Source of the DNA: Hydrogenophaga sp. SL48
Lineage (GTDB): Bacteria > Pseudomonadota > Gammaproteobacteria > Burkholderiales > Burkholderiaceae_C
Assembly (NCBI RefSeq): GCF_021729865.1
Contig: NZ_CP063400.1
Location: 682,001 to 746,000 of the forward strand
Length of the DNA: 64,000 bases
Direction of reading: 5' to 3'
In this document: one piece after another, positions 27,633-39,523 of the stretch
Position numbering within the stretch: the first letter of the stretch is position 1
Layout of the letters: each line of letters begins with the position of its first letter
Made by a program: the position numbers and the translations under genes
The notes under the pieces: model-generated
The model's input: the letters and a program-made list of their open reading frames with translations, nothing else
What the model was told of the DNA's origin: nothing
The model's database searches: none

Positions 27633-28897
27633 GCGACAGCGCCTCGCAGCCGAGCAATGCGCTCACTGGCCGGCGGATGCGAATAGTAGAAGCGCGCGTA
27701 GACCGGGTCGGGCGTGAGCGTGCTGGCGTTGTCCTTGTAGAGTTTGAGCAGCGCGCTGGCCAGGTCGTTACCGTCGGTGTGTGCGATGGCGTAGGCGTCG
27801 GCTTCGAACTCGTGGCGACGCGAGAGCTGGGCCATGAGTGGTGAGAGGAAGTAAGTGAACAACGGCACCACCATCAGAAACAACAGCAGCGCGAGGGCGT
27901 CGTTGGGTGCGTCCATCGAGGGCAGCACGCCCAGGCCGTTGTAGAACCAGGCCTGGCGCGACACCCATCCGAGCAGTGCGAAACCCAGCAAACTGAGGCC
28001 GAACATCATCACGGTGCGCTGGAAGATGTGGCGGCGCTTGTAGTGACCCAGCTCGTGTGCGAGCACGGCGTCGATCTCGGGCGGGCTCAGCTGTTGCAGC
28101 AAGGTGTCAAAAAACACCACCCGCTTGGCGGCACCAAAGCCGGTGAAGTAGGCGTTGGCGTGGGCACTGCGTTTGCTGCCGTCCATCACGAACAGGCCCT
28201 TGGCGGCAAAACCACAACGCTTCATGAGCGCGTTCACCCGGTTCTTCAGCACCTCGTCCTGCAGGGGGTCGAACTTGTTGAAGAGTGGCGCGATGACGGT
28301 GGGGTAGAACACCAGCATCAGCAGGCTGAAGGCCATCCACGCGCCCCAGGCCCAGAGCCACCAGGCGGAGCCAGCGGCTCCCATGAGCCAGAGCACCAGC
28401 GCGGCGATCGGCAGCCCGATGAGTGCACCCACCATCCCGCCCTTGAGCATGTCGGCCAGCCACAGGCCCAGGCTCATCTTGTTGAAGCCAAACCGCTCTT
28501 CCAGCCGGAAGGTGGCCCACCAGCCCATGGGCAGCGTGAGCAGAGCACCGATCAGGGTGAAGCTGCCCAGCAGCGCGAGCTGCTGCCACATGCCCGGACC
28601 CATCCAGGCCAGCAGGGTCTGGTTGAGCCAGTGCAGGCCGCCGAGCAGCGTCCAGCCCAGCAGCAGAAAAGCCTCCAGCGCCGCTTCCAGCATGCCGAAG
28701 CGGGCCTTGGCCACGGTGTAGTCGGCCGCCTTCCGGTGAGCGTCCAGGCCGATCGTGGCCGCGAAGGGCTCGGGCACACCATCCCGATGGTGCACCACGT
28801 GGCGGATCTGCCGGCTGGAGAGCACGGTGCGCACGACGAGGCCGAGCACGAGCGCGACACAGAAGACCGCGGTGAAAGAGAAGGCACTTGCATCCAT
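27629..28897 (-). CDS. M48-family membrane metallopeptidase (Ste24-like)
   Basis: The 422-residue protein has an N-terminal CAAX protease 1 region with several helices (about 5-25, 75-95, 105-130, 160-210) and the zinc site HELGHYKRRH near residue 280, with a downstream Glu in RHEFEADAYAIAH. SKRSAHANAYFTGFGAAKRVVFFDTLL is the usual stretch before it. Bacterial Ste24 homologues degrade membrane proteins; they have no prenylated substrates. It is co-transcribed with rsgA. Confidence 0.92.
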   Translation of the reverse strand: MDASAFSFTAVFCVALVLGLVVRTVLSSRQIRHVVHHRDGVPEPFAATIGLDAHRKAADYTVAKARFGMLEAALEAFLLLGWTLLGGLHWLNQTLLAWMGPGMWQQLALLGSFTLIGALLTLPMGWWATFRLEERFGFNKMSLGLWLADMLKGGMVGALIGLPIAALVLWLMGAAGSAWWLWAWGAWMAFSLLMLVFYPTVIAPLFNKFDPLQDEVLKNRVNALMKRCGFAAKGLFVMDGSKRSAHANAYFTGFGAAKRVVFFDTLLQQLSPPEIDAVLAHELGHYKRRHIFQRTVMMFGLSLLGFALLGWVSRQAWFYNGLGVLPSMDAPNDALALLLFLMVVPLFTYFLSPLMAQLSRRHEFEADAYAIAHTDGNDLASALLKLYKDNASTLTPDPVYARFYYSHPPASERIARLRGAVA

Positions 28898-28993
28898 GGG
28901 GGGAGTCTATCGAAGTGATGGCCTCACCCAACAGAAAAGGTCTTGGCCATGGGGTCGCCAGAGTCCGGTCGGCGCATCGGTGAAAATCGGCGC

Positions 28994-29593
28994 ATGAGCC
29001 TTCAACACACCCACCTGCCGGCCGATGCCGCCACCGCCACGCCATCCCTGCTGCCCAAAAGCGACCAGAATCTGATCTGGCTCGACTGTGAGATGAGCGG
29101 CCTCGATCCCGAGAAAGAGCGCCTGCTTGAAATTGCCGTGGTGGTCACCGGCCCTCACCTGGAACCCCGGGTGGAGGGACCCGTGCTGGTCATCCACCAG
29201 AGCGATGCGGTGCTGAACGCCATGGACAACTGGAACAAGGGCACGCACGGCAAGAGCGGTCTGATCGACAAGGTGAAGGCCAGCACCCTGAACGAAGCCG
29301 ATGCGGCTGCCGAGCTGCTCGCCTTCATCAGCCAATATGTGCCGAAGAACGGTTCGCCCATGTGTGGAAACAGCATCGGGCAGGACAGGCGCTTTCTGGT
29401 GAAGTACATGCCCAAGCTGGAGGCCTATTTCCATTACCGCAACCTGGATGTGAGCACGATCAAGGAACTCGCCAAACGCTGGCGCCCGGAGGTGTACGAC
29501 AGTTTCAAGAAGCACCAGAAGCACACGGCGCTGGCGGATGTGCACGAGTCCATCGACGAACTGGTGCATTACCGCACCCATTTTCTGCGCTGA
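28994..29593 (+). CDS. orn: oligoribonuclease
   Basis: Starting at MSLQHTHLP, the 199 residues have the DEDDh exonuclease motifs: [24 protein letters not shown] and [14 protein letters not shown]. Orn degrades the 2- to 4-nucleotide end products of RNA decay and cyclic-di-GMP turnover (pGpG) and is often essential. The first 20 residues are a non-conserved extension, so the start could lie slightly later. It diverges from the M48 gene. Confidence 0.95.
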   Translation: MSLQHTHLPADAATATPSLLPKSDQNLIWLDCEMSGLDPEKERLLEIAVVVTGPHLEPRVEGPVLVIHQSDAVLNAMDNWNKGTHGKSGLIDKVKASTLNEADAAAELLAFISQYVPKNGSPMCGNSIGQDRRFLVKYMPKLEAYFHYRNLDVSTIKELAKRWRPEVYDSFKKHQKHTALADVHESIDELVHYRTHFLR

Positions 29594-29696
29594 CAGGCTG
29601 GCACAGGACCCCTGTCCTTCGCCCGCTCGCACCGTCCTGTTGCGCCTTTTCGCACCCATGACCGTGTCAAAATCGTGAAGATCACGAGAAGCTCAC

Positions 29697-31286
29697 ATGA
29701 CAAAAAAGACCCGTTCCAGCTTTGTATCCCGTCACATGGACTCCCTGCAACTGGGCGCCTCGGTTGTTTTTCTTTTGTTGGTGGGCCTCTACGCCTCCTT
29801 GACTGGGGCCAACGTCGCGAGCCTGTCGAGCTCCTCCATCTGGCTGTTGATCGTCGCGGCCGTGGTCGGTGGCTACATGGCGATGAACATCGGTGCCAAC
29901 GATGTGGCCAACAACATGGGACCGGCGGTGGGTTCGGGGGCCATGACCATGGGTTGGGCCATTCTGGTGGCTGCGGTGTTCGAGGCCCTGGGCGCCATCA
30001 TCGCCGGCGGTGACGTGGTTGGCACCATCAAGGGCGGCATCATCGACATTCAGCAGATCAAAGATGCATCGCAGTTCGCTTGGCTGATGTTCGCGGCCCT
30101 GCTGGCCGGTGCGCTCTGGTTGCACCTGGCCACTGCGATTGGTGCGCCGGTGTCCACCACCCACTCCATCATCGGTGCCGTCATGGGCGCCGGCATTGCG
30201 GCCGGTGGCTGGGATCTGGTGAACTGGGGCACCATCGGCAACATCGTCATCAGCTGGGTGATTTCGCCGGTATCCGGTGGCTTGGTTGCAGCTGCCTTCC
30301 TCTACCTCATCAAACGCAGCATCACCTACCGCAGCGACATGACGGAGGCTGCTGCCCGTGTCGTGCCCTGGCTGATCGCTGCCATGGCCTGGGCCTTCGG
30401 CACCTACATGCTGCTCAAGGGGCTGGGACAACTGGTGAAGGTGTCATTCTGGGTGGCCATCGGGGCTGGCGCTGTGCTGGGGCTGATCGCCTGGATGCTG
30501 GTGCGTGGGCCGATTGCGCGCAAGGCGCTGCTGCTGCACAACAGCAAAGATGGCGTCAACCGCCTGTTCACCTGGCCGCTGGTGTGTTCGGCAGCGCTGC
30601 TGAGCTTCGCGCACGGCGCCAACGATGTGGCCAACGCCGTGGGGCCCCTTGCAGCGATTTACGAGGCGGTGAAAGAGGGGGCTGTGGCCAGCAAGGCATC
30701 GACGCCCTTGTGGATCATGGTCCTGGGTGCACTCGGCCTTGTTGCCGGGCTGGCTTTGTACGGCGCTCGCCTGATCCGCACGGTCGGCAAGGAGATCACC
30801 GAGCTTGACAACATGAGGGCCTACGCCATCGCGATGTCGGCCACCCTGACGGTGATCGTGGCTTCGCAGTTGGGGATGCCGGTATCGACCACCCACATCT
30901 CCATCGGTGCCGTGTTTGGCGTGGGCTTCTTGCGTGAGTTGCTCAAGGTCAACTACGCCAAGATGGAGGCGGTGGTGTTCGCCGGCCATCAAGGCGCGGA
31001 TCGGGCAGAGGTCGAGGCCTATCTTCAGCGCTTTGAGGCCGCTGAGGTGAGCGAGAAGAAGCGCATGCTCTCGGAGATGAAGAAGCGGGCGAAGGCACGT
31101 GAACTGGCCGTGGGCGCCGTGCTGGCCAAGAACGAGCAGAAGGCGCTGAAGAAGGCCTACAAGAAAGAGATCGTGAAGCGCTCCGCGGTGCTGCGCATTG
31201 TGGCGGCCTGGATCGTCACGGTGCCTGCCACCGCAGTGCTCGCGGCCGTTCTGTACAAGGCTGTTGCGGCTCTTTTGTCGGCTTGA
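29697..31286 (+). CDS. PiT-family inorganic phosphate transporter
   Basis: The 529-residue membrane protein has the two PiT signatures GANDVANNMGPAVGSGAMTMG and GANDVANAVGPLAAIYEA, each followed by a PVSTTH motif (GAPVSTTHSIIG, GMPVSTTHISIGAVFGVGFLRELL). About 11 helices are seen. A charged cytoplasmic stretch (residues 425-495, rich in Lys, Glu, Arg) precedes the last helix. It moves phosphate, usually as a metal-phosphate complex, with protons. Confidence 0.92.
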   Translation: MTKKTRSSFVSRHMDSLQLGASVVFLLLVGLYASLTGANVASLSSSSIWLLIVAAVVGGYMAMNIGANDVANNMGPAVGSGAMTMGWAILVAAVFEALGAIIAGGDVVGTIKGGIIDIQQIKDASQFAWLMFAALLAGALWLHLATAIGAPVSTTHSIIGAVMGAGIAAGGWDLVNWGTIGNIVISWVISPVSGGLVAAAFLYLIKRSITYRSDMTEAAARVVPWLIAAMAWAFGTYMLLKGLGQLVKVSFWVAIGAGAVLGLIAWMLVRGPIARKALLLHNSKDGVNRLFTWPLVCSAALLSFAHGANDVANAVGPLAAIYEAVKEGAVASKASTPLWIMVLGALGLVAGLALYGARLIRTVGKEITELDNMRAYAIAMSATLTVIVASQLGMPVSTTHISIGAVFGVGFLRELLKVNYAKMEAVVFAGHQGADRAEVEAYLQRFEAAEVSEKKRMLSEMKKRAKARELAVGAVLAKNEQKALKKAYKKEIVKRSAVLRIVAAWIVTVPATAVLAAVLYKAVAALLSA

Positions 31287-31640
31287 AGTGGATGGATCTA
31301 AATAAATCTAGGGTTTTCCCTGAAAATCTGCAATAATCGCAGGCTGCACAGAAAACTGTGCTGATTTGTGCATCTGCCTCACACACCAGGCCTCCCGGTA
31401 TTTGCGCTGTTCTCCCACCGGGAGCTTCAGCCCACCGCAGTATCACTGCAGTGCAACGGATGAGGCCAATCGTTCCGGGTGCCTTCGTTTCTTGAAGGCC
31501 CCTCGGCGCGTTGACCGTTTGATGGTTGATGTTTTGTAACCACGAACGGATCAAGCGCCAGGAGCGCACGCACCCACATTGGGTGTGGCTTATCCTGACC
31601 GTTTTGCTTCGATCAATTGCGCTGTAGCGCAAGGACGAAC
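31287..31640 (+). other. long leader of the DEAD-box helicase gene
   Basis: This 354-base gap holds no convincing gene. Possible -10 boxes are AATAAT near 31334 and TTGTAA near 31535, the latter 17 bases after TTGACC. A clear stem CTCCCGGT/ACCGGGAG with a 17-base loop lies around 31397-31429. A leader of this kind would fit post-transcriptional or cold-related control of an RNA helicase, but there is no direct evidence. Confidence 0.45.
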
Positions 31641-33560
<1,920 letters not shown>

Positions 33561-33610
33561 TCGAAAATGGGTTTTGCAGAGGCACTGAGGGGCCTTCTGC
33601 GTCACCCGCA

Positions 33611-33638
33611 AAAAAGCCGCTCCTCGGAGCGGCTTTTT
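33611..33638. terminator. bidirectional terminator between the helicase gene and the polysaccharide cluster
   Basis: Stem GCCGCTCC/GGAGCGGC with A5 and T5 flanks. It ends the helicase transcript and can also stop the minus-strand polysaccharide transcript, whose last gene ends at 33692. Confidence 0.88.
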
Positions 33639-33691
33639 CATGTCTGCTGTTTCTCGCCTCTCTCGCTGACATCAACCCTGCGAGCGATGCG

Positions 33692-35659
33692 TCAGGGCGT
33701 TCTGAAGATCATCGGAGCCAACTGGTCCACGTAGTAGACCATGGCGCCGGTGGAGAGGTGACCGTAATCGTAGGACAGCGGCTGAACGGCATCGTCGGTC
33801 AGGCGGGTGAGGCAGCCCTGCGCATTGCAGAAGAAATCCATGCCGGAAATGAACTCGATGCCCATCTTCTGGGCGCGAGCCCGCATCCGGGCGGTGGCAT
33901 TGCGCACCTCTGGATCAAGAAACGCTTCTGTCAGTCGCAGCGGCGGCCGGGCTTGCACCGACCCCTTTTTCCATTCCTCCAGGAGAATCTGGGGCAGGTG
34001 CTTTTTCCAGTACGGCACGGCGCCCAGCATGATGATGCGGGGCACGCCGGCCTTCTTGATCTCCTGCACCGTGGCTTCGAGGTTGCGAAGGTCGTAGCGC
34101 TTGTTGTGCCACCACGAATAGAGGATCACGACATCGGGCCTGGCATCGCGGATCGCCTGGATCGTGTCGTCGTTGAGGCTCTTGCACAGTGGTCGCGGCT
34201 CGATGCCCAGGACCGACGGGCAGATCGCGGCGGTGCGTTCCCCCAGGCCGAACGTGTACTTGCCTGATTCCTGCAGTGCTTTGAAACCCGGGTACAGCGA
34301 GCCCGCGTGGGAGTCGCCCCAGATGAACACCAGCGGACGCTTCTTTTCGATGCAGAAGGCTTTGTAGTTCGACGGCGGCAGCTTGTAGTCCAACATGCAG
34401 TCCTGGTCGCGCCAGCCTTCGATGATGGCCGTGCGCCCGCCCTTGGACATCATGTCGCGCACGATGTCGGGGAAACGGTCGTCAAAGCCGTTGTTGCGGT
34501 AGGTGGCGTATCCCGAACCTGCTGCCAAGGCCATGGCGACGCACAATGACGCCGTCATGGTCTTGCGGTTCAGGCGACCGAACCGGATCGGTTTTTCCAC
34601 CAGCCGGTAGGTCAGCCAGGCCAGGGCCACCGCGAGCAAGACCCAGCCCGTCTGGTGTTCCCAGCGGGGCAGGTCGCCGGCTTCGATGTGGGCAAACGAC
34701 AGCAGCGGCCAGTGCCAGAGGTAGAGCGGGTAGCTGATGAGCCCGATCCACACGAACGGCTTGCTGGCCAGCACATGGCGGTTGAACCAGGCGTGCGGAC
34801 CCGCCGCGATGAGGAGCACCGACCCGAGGGTGGGCAGCACCGCCCACCAGCCCGGGAAACGCCGTTCCGGGTTGATGGTGAACAGCACCAGCAGCAGAAG
34901 GCCGGCGCCGGTCCATGCCAGCAGGTTGCTGGGTTTGGGGGTGGCCGCGGGCAACGGCGGTGGATCGGTCCAGAGCCCCCGTCTGAACACGGCACCCAGA
35001 CCGACGCGGTGCACGTGCATGGCCGCCAGCATGGCGCCGACCAGCAGTTCCCAGAAACGCGATGCGGGGTTGTAGAACGCGGCGGTGATCTGGCCGCGCA
35101 CCAGGTAGAGGTTGATCAGGAAAGAGACCAGCATCAACACGGCGATCCAGCGCATGGCGTTCAGGCGCCAGCGGTGGACCGCCCACAGCGTCAGCGGCCA
35201 GAGCATGTAGAACTGCTCCTCGATCGCCAGTGACCAGAGGTGCAGCAGGGGCTTGTTGGCCGACGCGGCGTCGAAGTAGCCCGCTTCGTTCCAGAACGCA
35301 AAGTTGGAGACAAACGCACTGCCCGCCAGGATGTGTTTGCCGACCTGCTTGTAGTCCACCGGGAGCAGCTGGAACCAGCCCGTCACGATGACGGTGGTCA
35401 GCACCAGGAGCAGGGCAGGGAAGATGCGTTTGATGCGGCGCGCGTAGAAATCAATGAAGCTGAAGCGCTGCTTCTGAAGGCCCGCCAGGATGATCGAGCT
35501 GATCAGGTAGCCGGAGATGACGAAGAAGATGTCCACGCCGACGAAGCCGCCCCGGATCTGTTCGGGAAACGCATGGTGCAGCACCACCGACACCACGGCG
35601 ATGGCGCGCAGGCCGTCGATGTCGGGGCGGTAGTGGGTGTGCACGGAATCGGTGGACAC
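33692..35659 (-). CDS. OafA-type O-acyltransferase with C-terminal SGNH domain
   Basis: The 655-residue protein begins with the acyltransferase-3 motif RPDIDGLRAIAVVSVVLHH and has about ten helices to residue 375. The C-terminal 250 residues form a periplasmic SGNH domain with FIWGDSHAGS and a late DYGHLS His. Such two-part enzymes bring acetyl groups across the membrane and place them on surface glycans, as in Salmonella OafA. It is the last gene of the polysaccharide cluster, 95 bases after the SAF oxidoreductase, so it likely acetylates that polymer. Confidence 0.9.
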   Translation of the reverse strand: MSTDSVHTHYRPDIDGLRAIAVVSVVLHHAFPEQIRGGFVGVDIFFVISGYLISSIILAGLQKQRFSFIDFYARRIKRIFPALLLVLTTVIVTGWFQLLPVDYKQVGKHILAGSAFVSNFAFWNEAGYFDAASANKPLLHLWSLAIEEQFYMLWPLTLWAVHRWRLNAMRWIAVLMLVSFLINLYLVRGQITAAFYNPASRFWELLVGAMLAAMHVHRVGLGAVFRRGLWTDPPPLPAATPKPSNLLAWTGAGLLLLVLFTINPERRFPGWWAVLPTLGSVLLIAAGPHAWFNRHVLASKPFVWIGLISYPLYLWHWPLLSFAHIEAGDLPRWEHQTGWVLLAVALAWLTYRLVEKPIRFGRLNRKTMTASLCVAMALAAGSGYATYRNNGFDDRFPDIVRDMMSKGGRTAIIEGWRDQDCMLDYKLPPSNYKAFCIEKKRPLVFIWGDSHAGSLYPGFKALQESGKYTFGLGERTAAICPSVLGIEPRPLCKSLNDDTIQAIRDARPDVVILYSWWHNKRYDLRNLEATVQEIKKAGVPRIIMLGAVPYWKKHLPQILLEEWKKGSVQARPPLRLTEAFLDPEVRNATARMRARAQKMGIEFISGMDFFCNAQGCLTRLTDDAVQPLSYDYGHLSTGAMVYYVDQLAPMIFRTP

Positions 35660-35754
35660 GGATGGACAGAGGAAAGCCGCACACGCCGATGGGTTGCATC
35701 AGGCGATCGAAGGCCCGGATCGAGGCGCCGGTGCCCCCTTTCTGGTGTTCCGGC

Positions 35755-36897
35755 TCAGGCGTAGAGTTCGCGCGCGATGCGCAATGCCAGCGTGTCTGGC
35801 AGCGCAACGTCATCGAAAGTCAGCGTTTGTCCGGCAATGACCGGGCGTGTGATCACGGCGTCCTGGATCATGCCGATGGGCACATGTCCGCGCACATCGC
35901 TGATGCGGGCCGCTTCGCCACGCACCTGAAATCCGCCAATGGCGCGATTGATGCGTGTTCCCACGGGCAGGTCGGTCTTGGCGATGCCGACGATGGACAC
36001 CGTGGGCTGGCTGGAGTTGTTCAGCAGAACACCACCGCCATGGAGCACACGCCTCACCGTCTTGATGATCTCGTACTGGCACAGGTGGAACGGGCGGACG
36101 AGCACGTAGTAGGGGCCGTCACCGAGCTTGAGGTAGTTCAGTGCCTTCCACTCCGACTGGTCGTGGGTGCCGACCACGAACACCCCTGCGTTGCCGGGAG
36201 AGAGCACGTAGTCCGAAATGGCCTGTCCGACCCCGGCTGCCGTGCGGGCAAGTTCGATGGCCGCCTTGGTCACGTCGGTCGCCTTGGGCCCTTCCATGCC
36301 CTGGCGGGTGATGGTGCCGCCGAAGCCATTGGCAACCAGGGCCTGCTCGATCTGGATCTTGGTGCCGTCGGTGAAGGAGGTCGTCTGCTCGACACTGATG
36401 CCCTGTTTGCCGGCCCAGTAAGCCATCTCTTCGGGCTTTGGAAGGTGGTTCAGAAAGCCCTTCATGTTGCCGTACACCAGCGGCTTGAAGCCCATCATCA
36501 CGGCTTCTTCGCGCAAGGCGGCGATGGAGCCGGGCTGATCGCCCTCGGCTTCGGTGAGCAAACCCTTGTCAGCGAACCAGGAGCCGGTCGTGACGTGGAA
36601 CTCGGAGTTCATGGTCACCACCGGCTTGCCGGCGCGCAGGGCGGCGTCGATCACGCTGGTGGCGTGCAGCACGTCGCCGCTGCATTCCACGATGAGGTCC
36701 GACTTGTCCAGCAGTTCCTGGACCGAGTGCGTGAGTTGTTCGGGGAAAGGAAATCCGTCCGGCTGTCCCAGGGGGCGGCGCGTGAGCACCGCGCTCAGGG
36801 TGAGATCGGTTGCGTGGTTGTGCACCAGGCGGGCGAAACCGCTGGCGATGAAGCCGGTGCCCACCAGGCCAATGCGTTGCTTGTTCGAACTGTTCAT
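35755..36897 (-). CDS. predicted dehydrogenase with C-terminal SAF domain (COG4091 type)
   Basis: Starting at MNSSNKQRIGLVG gives 380 residues. The N-terminal Rossmann domain (IGLVGTGFIASGFARLV, then LIVECSGDVLHAT) resembles homoserine dehydrogenases. The C-terminal part has the SAF fold (ISDVRGHVPIGMIQDAVITRPVIAGQTLTFDDVALPD). The reaction is not established for this family. Its place behind a nucleotide-sugar 4,6-dehydratase suggests a role in making or modifying a sugar-like building block, and the SAF half, shared with sialic acid synthases, would fit, but this is inference. Confidence 0.75.
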   Translation of the reverse strand: MNSSNKQRIGLVGTGFIASGFARLVHNHATDLTLSAVLTRRPLGQPDGFPFPEQLTHSVQELLDKSDLIVECSGDVLHATSVIDAALRAGKPVVTMNSEFHVTTGSWFADKGLLTEAEGDQPGSIAALREEAVMMGFKPLVYGNMKGFLNHLPKPEEMAYWAGKQGISVEQTTSFTDGTKIQIEQALVANGFGGTITRQGMEGPKATDVTKAAIELARTAAGVGQAISDYVLSPGNAGVFVVGTHDQSEWKALNYLKLGDGPYYVLVRPFHLCQYEIIKTVRRVLHGGGVLLNNSSQPTVSIVGIAKTDLPVGTRINRAIGGFQVRGEAARISDVRGHVPIGMIQDAVITRPVIAGQTLTFDDVALPDTLALRIARELYA

Positions 36898-36998
36898 GTC
36901 TGTGTGACCTTTGATCGGTAAGGAGGGGGAAGGGCCTGTGGCGGTCGGCGAATGGCCTGGATCGATCACGCCCCGCCCAACAGGACCTGCGGGGATGG

Positions 36999-38933
36999 CT
37001 ACACGCTGTAGCGCAGACGGCTGTCCGGGCCGGCGGCTTCCAGGCCCTGATCGGTGGGTGAATAGCCCGCCACCAGCTCGATCAGGAGCTCTTTGGTGCC
37101 TTCCACATCACGTCGGTCCAGCAGGGCCTCGAGTTGTTGGAGCTTGTCCTGCAGCACAGGCCAGGCGAGAAACTCCTCGTGGGCCTTCATGATGCGGGGA
37201 TGCGAGGTTGGACGCGGGTTGTTACCGATGAGCAGCTCTTCGAACAGCTTCTCGCCGGGGCGCAGGCCGGTGATCTCGATTTCGATGTCACCGTCCGGGT
37301 TGTTCTCGCTGCGCACACACAGACCCGAGAGCTCAATCATGCGCGTGGCGAGGTCGAAGATCTTGACCGGGTCACCCATGTCCAGCACAAACACGTCGCC
37401 ACCCTTGGCCATGGCCCCCGCCTGGATGACCAACTGAGCGGCTTCCGGGATGGTCATGAAGTACCGGGTCATGTCCGGGTGGGTCACCGTGATGGGGCCT
37501 CCGTCGCGGATCTGACGTCGAAATCTGGGCACCACCGAGCCCGATGAGCCCAGCACATTGCCGAACCGCACCATGGAGAAACGGGTCTTGGACGGGGTGT
37601 CGGCCAGCGCCTGCAGCGCCATTTCGGCCAACCGTTTGCTCGCACCCATGACGTTGGTGGGGCGCACGGCTTTGTCGGTGCTGATCAGCACAAAGTCGGT
37701 CACGCCTTCTTCGGCAGCGATGCGGGCGGCGGTCAGCGTGCCCAGTGTGTTGTTCCGGATGCCCTCGATCGGGTTGTGCTCGACCAGTGGCACATGTTTG
37801 TAGGCTGCGGCGTGGTAGACCGTGTCGGGCTTCCAGTCGGACATGATGTCGCGCAGGCGCTGGGCGTCGCGCACCGAGGCGAGCACCGGAACCAGCAAAG
37901 TGCGTTCGTTGTCGGTTCTTTCTGCCAGTTCCTGGTGGATTTCGTACAGCGCGAATTCGCTCTGTTCCACCAGCACCAGCGTGGTGGGCGCCACCGCCAG
38001 GATCTGGCGGCACAGTTCGCTGCCGATCGAGCCACCTGCACCGGTCACCAGCACCACTTTGTCTGAGATGTTCTTGCCCAGCAGGATGTGGTTGGGGCTC
38101 ACCGGCTCGCGGCCCAGCAGGTCGTCGATGTCCAGCTCGCGCAAGTCGGAGGTGCTGACCATGCCTTGAGCGAGTTCGCTCACGGCGGGCAAGGTGCGCA
38201 CCTGCACGTGGGCACGGAGCATCTGCGCGATCATCTCGTTGCGGCGGTGCCGGCTCACCGAGGGGATGGCCAGCAACACCGTGCTCACCTGCAGCGAATT
38301 CACCAGACCCGGAAGATCCGCTGGGCTGTAGATCGACAGCCCGTTGAGCACGTGGCCGTGCAGGCGGTCGTCGTCGTCCAGGAAACCGACCACCCGCATC
38401 TCGTGGCTGTTGGCCATGGCGCCAGCGAGTTGCCGACCCGCATTGCCTGCGCCATAAATCAGCACACGGGGCAGCGCCACCATCTTGAGCTGGTTGCGGT
38501 ACAAGCCGCCCAGCCAGAAGCGCGCCAGCATGCGCGACGCGCCTACCGTGAGCAGCAGCAGCATCGGCTGGATCAGGCCCACGGTGCGGGGTACGCCATC
38601 GACGCCGAAGGCCGTGAACACCGACGCGAAAAGCAGCGCGTACACGGCAATGGCCTTCATCACCGTCATCAAGGCAGACAGTCCCGAGTAGCGAAAGATG
38701 GCGCGGTAAAAACCGTTGACCACGAAGATGGGCAGGGCCACCGCCAGCGAAACCACCACCGCCCACAGCGGTTGCCAGTAGCTGTCGCCGGCAAGCCTCA
38801 CCCATTCACCGAGTCGCAGGTAGAAAGCCAGCCAGACGGTCAGCACACAGAGCGCGGCGTCGACGGACAGCACCACCACACGTTTGGCGGGCCTCGGCAT
38901 GGCCAGGATGGGCAGGGCAAAACGGTTGAGCAT
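36999..38933 (-). CDS. membrane-bound UDP-sugar 4,6-dehydratase (WbpM/CapD/PglF type)
   Basis: The 644-residue protein starts at MLNRFALPILAMP. Four helices lie within residues 15-125, then a CoA-binding-like Rossmann domain (RVLIYGAGNAGRQLAGAM), then the catalytic domain (VLVTGAGGSIGSELCRQI, STDKAVRPTNVMGASKRLAE). The Met/Lys arrangement in the last motif, in place of Tyr/Lys, is that of UDP-GlcNAc 4,6-dehydratases. The product, a 4-keto-6-deoxy sugar, would feed the epimerase and sugar transferase just upstream. Confidence 0.93.
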   Translation of the reverse strand: MLNRFALPILAMPRPAKRVVVLSVDAALCVLTVWLAFYLRLGEWVRLAGDSYWQPLWAVVVSLAVALPIFVVNGFYRAIFRYSGLSALMTVMKAIAVYALLFASVFTAFGVDGVPRTVGLIQPMLLLLTVGASRMLARFWLGGLYRNQLKMVALPRVLIYGAGNAGRQLAGAMANSHEMRVVGFLDDDDRLHGHVLNGLSIYSPADLPGLVNSLQVSTVLLAIPSVSRHRRNEMIAQMLRAHVQVRTLPAVSELAQGMVSTSDLRELDIDDLLGREPVSPNHILLGKNISDKVVLVTGAGGSIGSELCRQILAVAPTTLVLVEQSEFALYEIHQELAERTDNERTLLVPVLASVRDAQRLRDIMSDWKPDTVYHAAAYKHVPLVEHNPIEGIRNNTLGTLTAARIAAEEGVTDFVLISTDKAVRPTNVMGASKRLAEMALQALADTPSKTRFSMVRFGNVLGSSGSVVPRFRRQIRDGGPITVTHPDMTRYFMTIPEAAQLVIQAGAMAKGGDVFVLDMGDPVKIFDLATRMIELSGLCVRSENNPDGDIEIEITGLRPGEKLFEELLIGNNPRPTSHPRIMKAHEEFLAWPVLQDKLQQLEALLDRRDVEGTKELLIELVAGYSPTDQGLEAAGPDSRLRYSV

Positions 38934-38962
38934 CGGTGTCTTCTTCGCGGTCTGGCGGTGAT

Positions 38963-39523
38963 TCAGTGGTTGACACCATCGCGGCGCAGCACCCGCCACA
39001 CCGTGAGGAAAATGATCTTCAGGTCAAACCCGAACGATTGACGCTGAAGGTACTCGGCGTCGAGGCGGACCTTGTCCGGAATTGGCAGCTCGTCGCGTCC
39101 ATTGATCTGGGCCCAGCCCGTCAGACCGGGGACGAGACGCTCCACGCCCGCCTCCGTGCGCAGCTGGATCAGATCATGCTGATTGAACAGGGCGGGGCGG
39201 GGACCCACAAGGCTCATGTCGCCCTTGAAGATGCTCCAGAGCTGCGGCAGCTCGTCCAGGCTCGTTCGGCGCAAAAAGGGTCCCACCGGCGTCAGGTATT
39301 GGTCGGGCTCCGACAGCAGGTGGGTGGCCACGGCGGGCGTGTCCAGTCGCATGCTTCGAAATTTGGGCATCTTGAAAATGCGGTTGTTCCGACCCACCCG
39401 ATCACTCCAATAAAGTGCTGGTCCGGGGGAGGTCCAGCGGACCAGCAGGGCGATCAGCCCGATCGGCACCAGCAGCAACGAGCCGACACAGAGCACGAAA
39501 AAGAGATCGAAGGAGCGCTTCAT
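38963..39523 (-). CDS. initiating sugar-phosphate transferase (polyprenyl-phosphate type)
   Basis: The ATG at 39521-39523 overlaps the epimerase stop and gives 186 residues, a small PglC-like enzyme with one membrane helix (FFVLCVGSLLLVPIGLIALL). Motifs SPGPALYWSDRVGRNNRIFKMPKFRSM, RRTSLDELPQLWSIFKGDMSLVGPRP and PGLTGWAQINGRD are complete. It transfers a sugar-1-phosphate to undecaprenyl phosphate to start a glycan chain. Confidence 0.93.
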   Translation of the reverse strand: MKRSFDLFFVLCVGSLLLVPIGLIALLVRWTSPGPALYWSDRVGRNNRIFKMPKFRSMRLDTPAVATHLLSEPDQYLTPVGPFLRRTSLDELPQLWSIFKGDMSLVGPRPALFNQHDLIQLRTEAGVERLVPGLTGWAQINGRDELPIPDKVRLDAEYLQRQSFGFDLKIIFLTVWRVLRRDGVNH

